A stretch of 21,393 bases of DNA from Caryophanales bacterium (GTDB lineage Bacteria; Bacillota_I; Bacilli_A; RFN20; CAG-826), in NCBI GenBank assembly GCA_016280685.1, contig JAEEHE010000143.1, forward strand, positions 1 to 21,393, read 5' to 3'. The translations under genes were made by a program, and so were the position numbers. The notes under the pieces are model-generated. The model was not told the DNA's origin and made no database searches. It saw only the letters and a program-made list of their open reading frames with translations. How positions within the stretch are numbered: position 1 is the first letter of the stretch; every line of letters starts with the position of its first letter. Below, piece after piece: positions 15,046-20,750 of this stretch.

Positions 15046-15405
15046 TTACATAAATGGATAAGCACCAGTTATCCAATTAAAGACTTGAGAAACTAAAAAT
15101 ACAATTATTGTTAAAGCGGCAGCGAAATAGAAAGGCATTCTTCTTAACCAAGCGGAATCCTTTTTTTCTTGAGGAATTTCTTCATTCCAAACATCATTTT
15201 TCTTACGATAAATAATCAAATAGATATCCGCATAGATAAATCCTACTAAGAAATAAAAAGCGGCAATCGCAACATGTAATAAAGGATATTGAAATGGTTC
15301 TTTCTCTTTAATTACAAAGAATAAAAGATAAGGTAACCCAATAGAGATGACCGCTAATAAGGAGCCGAATAAATAGGTACGAAAATCTTTTAATGCTTTT
15401 TTCAT
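15046..15405 (-). CDS. Three-TM small membrane protein
   Basis: 119 residues from ATG 15405, not recognised. An in-frame GTG at 15423 would add six residues (MWYPYY), but that stretch overlaps a TGGTATCCT sequence resembling an extended -10 positioned 6 nt before the ATG. MKKALKDFRTYLFG is also a more natural N-terminus. Three hydrophobic helices are at about 11-33, 41-66 and 91-113, with a charged Lys/Glu loop after the second (RKKNDVWNEEIPQEKKDS). It lies inside the polysaccharide locus, abutting the flippase gene tail-to-tail. A role in that pathway is only suggested by location. Confidence 0.75.
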   Translation of the reverse strand: MKKALKDFRTYLFGSLLAVISIGLPYLLFFVIKEKEPFQYPLLHVAIAAFYFLVGFIYADIYLIIYRKKNDVWNEEIPQEKKDSAWLRRMPFYFAAALTIIVFLVSQVFNWITGAYPFM

Positions 15406-15439
15406 ATAATAAGGATACCACACTTAATAAAAATAAAAG

Positions 15440-15445
15440 TATACT
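15440..15445 (+). promoter_or_regulatory. -10 element placing the TupA start codon at +1
   Basis: TATACT ends exactly 6 nt before the ATG at 15452. No Shine-Dalgarno and no good -35. Leaderless transcript predicted. Confidence 0.5.
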
Positions 15446-15451
15446 ATAAGT

Positions 15452-16366
15452 ATGCCAAATCCAAATCTCAAAGAAAACAAGTTCAAAAGAATGCTCGTCG
15501 TTCCTTTTAGAGGTATTGTTAAAGCCATCTCTAAAACGCAATATGTGAAATTCCAATACAAATATATCACTCACCATAAACTCAATTTAAAGAACCCGGT
15601 GAGATATACTGAGAAGCTTCAATACTTAAGACTTTTCGTCTATCCCAAAGATCCTTTAGTAAGTCAATGTGCGGGACGTGCAGGAGTAAGAAATTATCTA
15701 AATAAACGCGGTTTTGCGGATAAATTAATTCCAATTTACGGGGTTTTTGATAAATTTGATGATATTGATTTTGATAAACTTCCCAATGAATTTGTCATGA
15801 AATGCACTCATGCTTGTGCATTCAATTTCATCTGTCGTGATAAGAGCCAAATAAATAAAGAAGAATTAAAAAAGAAATTTGACAAATGGTTAAAAACTAA
15901 CTACGGAAAGAAAACTGTCGAGTTACATTATTCTCCTATTAAGCCACAGATTATTATCGAAAAACTCATGCTAGAAAATGGTAAATTACCCACCGAATAT
16001 AAAATTCATGTCTTTAATGGCAAAGCGCGCAACATGTATGTCGTGACATCACGTGGTGTAGATATTAGATATAACAATTATTACATCGACTGGACACCTT
16101 TTGATGGTAGCCAATTCAATGGTTGGAAAAAGACCGATTATGAATTAAAGAAACCCGATCACTGGGATGATATGGTCGAGATGGCTGAGATTCTTTCGGA
16201 ACCATTCCCCTTTGTCCGTGTTGATTTATATAACATCAATGGGAAAATCTATTTCTCAGAGATGACTTTTACACCCGCAAAAGGAACACTCATCTTAGAT
16301 GATGATAAGTGTGACTTTGAAATGGGTGAATGGTTAGATATTAGTAAATATATTAGTGCCAAGTAG
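15452..16366 (+). CDS. TupA-like ATP-grasp polysaccharide-modifying ligase
   Basis: 304 residues matching the ATP-grasp TupA-like family (named after teichuronopeptide biosynthesis protein TupA), found in capsule and exopolysaccharide loci and thought to join an amino acid or peptide to a glycan. Family landmarks are LNLKNPVRYTEKLQYLRLF (44-62), LIPIYGVFDKFDDIDFDKLP (92-111), the nucleotide-binding MKCTHACAFNFICRDKS region (116-132), IKPQIIIEKLM (163-173), YKIHVFNGKARNMYVV (183-198), and the C-terminal metal/ATP segment PFPFVRVDLYNINGKIYFSE (251-270) with its D-x-Y and E-M-T-F. Cytoplasmic or membrane-associated. It probably decorates the polysaccharide made by this locus. It is expressed from its own minimal promoter, and its last 14 nt overlap the convergent lipoprotein gene. 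Confidence 0.87.
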   Translation: MPNPNLKENKFKRMLVVPFRGIVKAISKTQYVKFQYKYITHHKLNLKNPVRYTEKLQYLRLFVYPKDPLVSQCAGRAGVRNYLNKRGFADKLIPIYGVFDKFDDIDFDKLPNEFVMKCTHACAFNFICRDKSQINKEELKKKFDKWLKTNYGKKTVELHYSPIKPQIIIEKLMLENGKLPTEYKIHVFNGKARNMYVVTSRGVDIRYNNYYIDWTPFDGSQFNGWKKTDYELKKPDHWDDMVEMAEILSEPFPFVRVDLYNINGKIYFSEMTFTPAKGTLILDDDKCDFEMGEWLDISKYISAK

Positions 16367-17306
16367 TCTTGGGAAAACTCACTTCGTAAAGCATAATGGA
16401 ATGATAAATGTCCTCTTGGAAAGAGGCTTTTTCATACCAGTAATCAGGATGCTCTTCATTAGGAGCGTTCTTTTTGAAGATATCTTTATATTCGTATTGC
16501 AAGGAGAATCCCACTAAACGAGAAGTATCAAATTTCTCTAAAGAGAAACCGAAACAAACATACATATCATATCTGCCAACATAAGGTTCCATAAAATGCT
16601 CGTCACCGGAATTTGTGGGAACTTTATCCACACTATAAGTGATAGGCATATAGGTATAACCGATATCATTTTTAAGATAGATGCCTAAATGCAAATCTAA
16701 ATCAGAATAATACGTAGATAAATTTTGATAATTCTTATAAACGACAGAACATTTAAAGTTCATCATAAAATAGGATGTGTTATTACTCTCTTTAGAGAAT
16801 AAGACTCCGAAGCCATTTTCTTTGCCTTGGTTCGTGGGTTCCACTTGCGTTCTAGACATTTGGAAATCACCATTACAGAACATCTGTCCATCAAATAATT
16901 TAGAAACGACACCATATTTAAAGGAATCATCCAATTTGGTCATACAAACTGTGGGACCATAAGGCTTTAGATGTTTATTTTCTTCTAAGGTCGGAACTGC
17001 ATCTTTATCATATGTATAGACATATGTATCCCAATCGGTATCACATCTCTTAAAGTTTGCGTCTTTAATAGAAGTGAAGACTTTGTTTTCATCTAAATCT
17101 AAAATGGTTTCTTCCTTCTTCACATTGATATCATTGTTCCCACTATAGGGATTAATCTTGTTATTCCAGACATTGAAATAATTCTCAAAATAATTTGTGG
17201 AATTATAAGGAATGCCAGAATAGACTTCTTTTAAGCCATAGCCACAAGAAGTGACGATTAACGCAGGAGCGATAATTAATAATTTAAAGAGAAATGACTT
17301 CTTCAT
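16353..17306 (-). CDS. Surface lipoprotein of unknown fold
   Basis: 317 residues with a clear lipoprotein signal: MKK, a hydrophobic stretch (about 5-18) and the lipobox VTSC with the lipidated Cys at 21. It would be anchored to the outer face of the membrane. The mature part is rich in Tyr, Phe, Asp and Asn and looks like all-beta, with recurrent strand-like segments (NGFGVLFSKESNNTSYFMMNF, DLDLHLGIYL, YDMYVCFGFSL). This is compatible with a jelly-roll or carbohydrate-binding sandwich, but I cannot name a family. The start lies 23 nt inside the end of the polymerase-like gene, with a strong AGGAGG Shine-Dalgarno in that gene, so the two are translated from one message and probably act together outside the cell. 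Confidence 0.85.
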   Translation of the reverse strand: MKKSFLFKLLIIAPALIVTSCGYGLKEVYSGIPYNSTNYFENYFNVWNNKINPYSGNNDINVKKEETILDLDENKVFTSIKDANFKRCDTDWDTYVYTYDKDAVPTLEENKHLKPYGPTVCMTKLDDSFKYGVVSKLFDGQMFCNGDFQMSRTQVEPTNQGKENGFGVLFSKESNNTSYFMMNFKCSVVYKNYQNLSTYYSDLDLHLGIYLKNDIGYTYMPITYSVDKVPTNSGDEHFMEPYVGRYDMYVCFGFSLEKFDTSRLVGFSLQYEYKDIFKKNAPNEEHPDYWYEKASFQEDIYHSIMLYEVSFPKTTWH

Positions 17307-18735
17307 CTTGTTTGACCTCCTGTGTTTTAACTTCTTCCACTTTCTCTTCTACTTGATCAACTGTAGATTTGTGGAATGTATATCCAAGTAAGAATAAGAC
17401 GATTAATAATGGTGAGCAGGTGAAGAACGGAGAAATCATATCCGAATTCACTAGAGGAGTGGCGTCTAAAAGCAATAAAGAAACCGCTAGAGAGCCCAAA
17501 ACATATCCGACGATTAAATATTTGTCCGCATCCTCTTCCTCGCTTAATTTGACATATTTGAATAATCGTCTAATCCCAAAGAATAAAGCGGCGATAAAGA
17601 AGATCGCACCGAATAAGCCACTGGAAATAAGATTATCAAATAACCAAATATTCGATAATTCTTGAGCGACACCATTAGGATATTGATATCCGTAATAGCC
17701 GACTTGCCATCCAAATAATTTAAAGGATGTAAATAGATCTTGGAATATAACAATGACGCTGCTGGAATAACGATTGCTCACAAAGATACGATTAATTAAT
17801 GCTGATTTGGAGAATAGGCCTCTAAAGCCATTTAAGAATGACCAACTTTGTTGAGCGATTAAGAATAAGACAATAAAGAAGATTAAAGCTAAAACACCAA
17901 CACCGATAAATAACCCATCCAAAATAGAACGGGACTTATGGAGTTTCGCCGCTAAGATGATAACGGTAATGCCAATTATCAAAACAGCATCGGTTAATAA
18001 AGTGATCTTAGAAATAGTAAATAATAAAGAGAGGAAAGCGAGGAAGGCTAATCCCGCAAAAATTAAGAAATCGCGCTTATTTTCTTTGAATTTAATAAAG
18101 AATAAAGGAATTACTGCTGTAAATAAGATGGATGGGAATAATGACCAATATTCAATAGAGACTTCTTTAATAGAGAATCCGAATAACATATAGGCCATGG
18201 AACCAATCGGTAAGACAGAAGCGCGACCATTATAGACAATATAAGAATTCTTATAGATAAGCGTATAGAATGGCACATAGTAGATCATCGTAATAATTAA
18301 ATTAATTAAAACGAATAGACCTAAAGCACCATAAATCACTAATAGAGCATATCTGATTTTGAATTTCTCAATATGCGCGCTTAAATACCCGCCTAACGCC
18401 ATACACGCTAAAGCGATGGGAACAAAGATAGTATCTCCTAAGGAAATATGCCCTATAGAATTCGAATTGAATTTGCTTAAGGCAGTTAATAAACCAAAGA
18501 CGAAAAGAGGGAATAAGAAGAAAGCGAATGATGATAGTCCATCTTTCTTAATCTGCCTAAAGGTCACTAATACTAAAAGTATTGTTAAAACCAAAGACAA
18601 GATTCCATAGAATAAAAATGAGTGGCCTAAATAGAAAGATATAAAAGCGAGAACTTCTAAAGAAAGAAATCCTACGACCACACCATAATTTGATAAATCA
18701 AAACGTTTCTTTTGATTGTTCGCTTCTTCAGTCAT
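17284..18735 (-). CDS. Polytopic membrane protein, Wzy-like polysaccharide polymerase candidate
   Basis: 483 residues with about 11-12 hydrophobic helices. A longer hydrophilic segment lies between later helices (about 320-385, including FGWQVGYYGYQYPNGVAQELSNIW), in the position where O-antigen polymerases and ligases carry their large external loop. The C-terminus is an acidic tail of about 30 residues. Wzy proteins share almost no sequence, so the call rests on topology and on its place next to a flippase and glycosyltransferases. The ATG has a perfect TATAAT 6 nt upstream and no Shine-Dalgarno. The downstream lipoprotein gene starts within its last codons. Confidence 0.8.
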   Translation of the reverse strand: MTEEANNQKKRFDLSNYGVVVGFLSLEVLAFISFYLGHSFLFYGILSLVLTILLVLVTFRQIKKDGLSSFAFFLFPLFVFGLLTALSKFNSNSIGHISLGDTIFVPIALACMALGGYLSAHIEKFKIRYALLVIYGALGLFVLINLIITMIYYVPFYTLIYKNSYIVYNGRASVLPIGSMAYMLFGFSIKEVSIEYWSLFPSILFTAVIPLFFIKFKENKRDFLIFAGLAFLAFLSLLFTISKITLLTDAVLIIGITVIILAAKLHKSRSILDGLFIGVGVLALIFFIVLFLIAQQSWSFLNGFRGLFSKSALINRIFVSNRYSSSVIVIFQDLFTSFKLFGWQVGYYGYQYPNGVAQELSNIWLFDNLISSGLFGAIFFIAALFFGIRRLFKYVKLSEEEDADKYLIVGYVLGSLAVSLLLLDATPLVNSDMISPFFTCSPLLIVLFLLGYTFHKSTVDQVEEKVEEVKTQEVKQDEEVISL

Positions 18736-18741
18736 AAAAGT

Positions 18742-18754
18742 ATTATATATTATA
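18742..18754 (-). promoter_or_regulatory. Tandem TATAAT elements giving a leaderless polymerase transcript
   Basis: Two TATAAT hexamers (18742-18747 and 18749-18754). The nearer one ends exactly 6 nt before the ATG at 18735. There is no Shine-Dalgarno, and the -35 region is poor. Confidence 0.6.
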
Positions 18755-18773
18755 AAATTATTATTAAGGTATT

Positions 18774-18792
18774 AAAAAAGCGGCACCGCCGC
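18774..18792 (-). terminator. Intrinsic terminator of the 48-aa miniprotein transcript
   Basis: On the minus strand GCGGC-GGT-GCCGC is followed by TTTTTT, 14 nt after the miniprotein stop. It separates that unit from the downstream polymerase-like gene, whose own -10 follows. Confidence 0.85.
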
Positions 18793-18806
18793 AATTTCAT
18801 TGACTT

Positions 18807-18953
18807 TTATTCTTCGGTTTCGAAGTAGAAGTCGTCGGAGCTATTTTCCATATTGAGATATTCATCAGCAGCTTGATAAGCTTCAAGGATTTCAAGTTCC
18901 TCGTTAGCGGTGAGTTCTGTAGTTTTATCTCTCGGTCCTAAAAAGCTGTTCAT
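18807..18953 (-). CDS. 48-residue acidic miniprotein with its own promoter and terminator
   Basis: An open frame from ATG 18953 to TAA 18807-18809. The Shine-Dalgarno AGGAGA (18961-18966) is spaced 7 nt from the ATG, a near-consensus promoter lies upstream, and a GC-rich terminator lies 14 nt downstream, making a complete single-gene unit of about 210 nt. The protein is strongly acidic (about 14 Asp/Glu, few Lys/Arg), soluble, and predicted helical in the middle (ANEELEILEAYQAADEYL), with an acidic aromatic C-terminus (DDFYFETEE). It has no signal peptide and no Cys. I recognise no family. It is divergent from a membrane-anchored XRE regulator. The transcript might also act as an RNA, but the well-placed Shine-Dalgarno favours translation. 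Confidence 0.8.
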   Translation of the reverse strand: MNSFLGPRDKTTELTANEELEILEAYQAADEYLNMENSSDDFYFETEE

Positions 18954-18989
18954 AAAATAGTCTCCTATATCTTAGAAATTAGTGTGCCT

Positions 18990-19018
18990 ATTATATAGGG
19001 CATCTCATCTCTTGTGAA
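18990..19018 (-). promoter_or_regulatory. Strong promoter of the 48-aa miniprotein
   Basis: TTCACA (19013-19018), a 17-nt spacer, TATAAT (18990-18995). The predicted start is at about 18983, giving a 30-nt leader with a Shine-Dalgarno. The -10 is embedded in an inverted repeat (CCTAT-TAT-ATAGG, 18987-18999) that could be an operator. Confidence 0.75.
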
Positions 19019-19031
19019 AATACTTTATCAC

Positions 19032-19071
19032 ACTTAAGTATACTTACAAAGCAATTTCGAACTAAATTTAG
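19032..19071. repeat. Cluster of short palindromes in the divergent promoter region
   Basis: ACTTAAGT (19032-19039) and AAGTATACTT (19036-19045) overlap, and CTAAATTTAG lies at 19062-19071. All are between the promoters of the miniprotein and the XRE regulator, where an operator would be expected. In AT-rich DNA such palindromes also occur by chance. Confidence 0.35.
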
Positions 19072-19093
19072 ACAGTGACAAAATTCGACTTTT

Positions 19094-19120
19094 TTGACAT
19101 GTGTAAATGTATGGTAAAAT
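19094..19120 (+). promoter_or_regulatory. Upstream promoter of the XRE regulator gene
   Basis: TTGACA (19094-19099), a 15-nt spacer, and the extended -10 TGGTAAAAT (19112-19120). The predicted start is at about 19127, giving a leader of about 67 nt that opens with a 7-bp hairpin (CCCTTAT/ATAAGGG, 19129-19145). Confidence 0.6.
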
Positions 19121-19128
19121 GCTACAAA

Positions 19129-19145
19129 CCCTTATAAAATAAGGG
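19129..19145 (+). other. Leader hairpin upstream of the XRE regulator
   Basis: A perfect 7-bp stem CCCTTAT-AAA-ATAAGGG at the 5' end of the predicted long transcript. It is not followed by a U-run on this strand, so it is not a terminator; it may stabilise the 5' end. Confidence 0.5.
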
Positions 19146-19159
19146 GGCTAAAAAATAAG

Positions 19160-19187
19160 TTGTTTAATTTCTATAGTATTGTATTAT
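19160..19187 (+). promoter_or_regulatory. Proximal promoter giving a leaderless XRE regulator transcript
   Basis: TTGTTT (19160-19165), a 16-nt spacer, TATTAT (19182-19187), ending exactly 6 nt before the ATG. No Shine-Dalgarno lies between. Confidence 0.5.
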
Positions 19188-19193
19188 TAATTT

Positions 19194-19805
19194 ATGGAAG
19201 AAAATAAGACCCCTGAACAAATTATCGCTGAGAACTTAGTTTATTACCGCAAAGCCTCAGGTTTAACACAATTAGAAATCGCCGAAAAATTCAATTATTC
19301 TGATAAATCTATTTCCAAATGGGAAAGAGCGGAAGGCATGCCTGATATTTTTGTTTTGAAATCTTTCGCGGATTTCTATGGCATTAAAGTCGACGACTTT
19401 TTTAAAGAAGAAAAACAAAAGGTCAGTGTGAAAAGAAATGGTAAACATTGGTTTATCGTCGGACTAAGCGAATTATTAGTTTGGTTAGTCGCCGGTGGAT
19501 TATTTGTCTTATTTAGTTTGATTATCCCTCACGCGTTCCCTTGGTGGCTCATATTTGTCTACGCCACATGCGCTTCTTTGATTCTCGCTTTGGTGTGGTC
19601 CATGATCTATCATCGTCGCCTCTATCAACTAATATCGACATCATGTATCATCTGGACCGCAATCGCATCTTTGTTCTTAACACTCCTATTAACTACTAAT
19701 ATTCCTAACCTTTGGTTATTATTCATCATTGGAGTTCCTTTAGAAGGTTTAGCCATCCTCTGGTATTTCTTAAAGAAATATACGAGAAAAGGAATAAAAA
19801 AATAA
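19194..19805 (+). CDS. Membrane-anchored XRE-family transcriptional regulator
   Basis: 203 residues. A Cro/CI-type helix-turn-helix lies at about 8-64: LVYYRKASGLTQLEIAEKFN forms helices 1-2, YSDKSISKWERAEGMPD carries the recognition helix and the SKWERG-like turn, and LKSFADFYGIKVDDFF closes the domain. A short basic linker (KVSVKRNGKHW) leads into four hydrophobic helices (about 86-110, 116-138, 145-167, 171-193) and a Lys-rich cytoplasmic tail. The protein would bind DNA while embedded in the membrane, a known architecture in Bacillota whose signal is usually unknown. It has two possible promoters and a divergent neighbour, the acidic miniprotein, which is a natural candidate target. A terminator follows the stop. 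Confidence 0.9.
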   Translation: MEENKTPEQIIAENLVYYRKASGLTQLEIAEKFNYSDKSISKWERAEGMPDIFVLKSFADFYGIKVDDFFKEEKQKVSVKRNGKHWFIVGLSELLVWLVAGGLFVLFSLIIPHAFPWWLIFVYATCASLILALVWSMIYHRRLYQLISTSCIIWTAIASLFLTLLLTTNIPNLWLLFIIGVPLEGLAILWYFLKKYTRKGIKK

Positions 19806-19828
19806 TCGAGTAAAGACTCGATTTTTTT
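19805..19828 (+). terminator. Intrinsic terminator of the XRE regulator gene
   Basis: ATCGAGT-AAAG-ACTCGAT, a perfect 7-bp stem followed by a T-run to 19828. It begins on the last base of the stop codon. Confidence 0.88.
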
Positions 19829-19832
19829 ATAC

Positions 19833-19858
19833 AAAAAAAGAATAGTTATGAACTATTC
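19833..19858 (-). terminator. Intrinsic terminator of degV
   Basis: On the minus strand GAATAGTT-CAT-AACTATTC (8-bp stem) is followed by seven T. It includes the degV TAG stop and lies back to back with the terminator of the convergent XRE gene. Confidence 0.88.
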
Positions 19859-20704
19859 CTCTTTCAATCCATCATTGATGTATAAGATACCTAATGTCTT
19901 TGGACCACAGTGTGATGTAATTGTGGCTTGAGCGACGGTTTCATAAATCTTTTTGAAGCCACGAGCCTTTAAGGCATCATAGGCGATTTTCACCATTTCC
20001 GGTGTCGCGTGTGAGTGGGTGACAAAGGCGATAGATAAATCAGGATTATTAAATTCCTCTAATGTATCTTTGCAATATTGTTCGACGCATTGTTCACTAC
20101 GACCATGATATTTCTTTTGTGGCATCATCTTGCCATCTTTTAAGATGATTTGTGGTTTGATTCTAAATAGCATCGCGGAGAATCTCGCTAAACCAGAGCA
20201 ACGTCCACCTTTATATAAATAATTTAAAGAGTTGATGACGAAGCTTGCTTGTGTATAAGGGACACGGGCTTCCACTTTCTTAACGATTTCTTCTGGTTCT
20301 AAACCTTTATTCGCTAATTGGCGGGCATAGATCGCTAATAGAGCGATACCGGTAGACAAACTCTTTGAGTCGATAATATAGACATTCTTCATAATGGAAG
20401 CGGTATGTTTAGCGTTGCTCCAAGCAGAGGAGATACCAGAACTTAATGTGATATGGATAACCGCATCATGGTCTTTTAATAATTTTGTGAAATATTTGTC
20501 GTATTGATATTCATTAATCGCACTGGTTTTGGGAAGAACACCACTCTTATCGACATAATCAAAAATATCTTGAGGGGTGATATCACCATCTAAACCGACA
20601 CGATCACCAAGGATGACGGTAAAGGGGATGACATTAATGTCATATTCTTTTTGTAATTCCTTCGGGAGATCTAATGTTGTTTCTGTAGAAATAGCAATTT
20701 TCAT
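19853..20704 (-). CDS. DegV-family fatty-acid-binding protein (FakB type)
   Basis: 283 residues, normal DegV length. DegV/FakB proteins bind a fatty acid and present it to the kinase FakA for phosphorylation. Family marks are the N-terminal MKIAISTETTLDLP strand and loop, LPKTSAINEYQY (57-68, carrying the Thr-Ser of the ligand site), HITLSSGISSAWSNA (84-98), VYIIDSKSLSTGIALL (108-123), and the late FVTHSHA and TSHCGPKTLGILY segments. The family's usual Asp after ST is Glu here (STETTLDL). The ATG has no good Shine-Dalgarno, but a promoter with a perfect TTGACA lies upstream. A terminator overlaps the stop. Binding specificity cannot be read. Confidence 0.94.
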   Translation of the reverse strand: MKIAISTETTLDLPKELQKEYDINVIPFTVILGDRVGLDGDITPQDIFDYVDKSGVLPKTSAINEYQYDKYFTKLLKDHDAVIHITLSSGISSAWSNAKHTASIMKNVYIIDSKSLSTGIALLAIYARQLANKGLEPEEIVKKVEARVPYTQASFVINSLNYLYKGGRCSGLARFSAMLFRIKPQIILKDGKMMPQKKYHGRSEQCVEQYCKDTLEEFNNPDLSIAFVTHSHATPEMVKIAYDALKARGFKKIYETVAQATITSHCGPKTLGILYINDGLKEE

Positions 20705-20721
20705 AATCTTTTACCGCGTTT

Positions 20722-20750
20722 ATGTTAATAATAATATATTATTTTGTCAA
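20722..20750 (-). promoter_or_regulatory. Promoter of degV
   Basis: Perfect TTGACA (20745-20750), a 17-nt spacer, TAACAT (20722-20727). The predicted leader is about 11-13 nt. The -35 lies within the last codons of the upstream hydrolase gene. Confidence 0.6.

Noticed and set aside
15308..15577. Minus-strand frame overlapping the small membrane protein and the start of the TupA-like gene
   Set aside because: It is antisense to well-supported genes and promoters, has no Shine-Dalgarno, and has a composition typical of a shadow frame.
19129..19160. Hairpin at 19129-19145 as a terminator
   Set aside because: It is followed by A-rich sequence on the plus strand, and on the minus strand only by a short TTTG. 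It is better explained as a leader hairpin.
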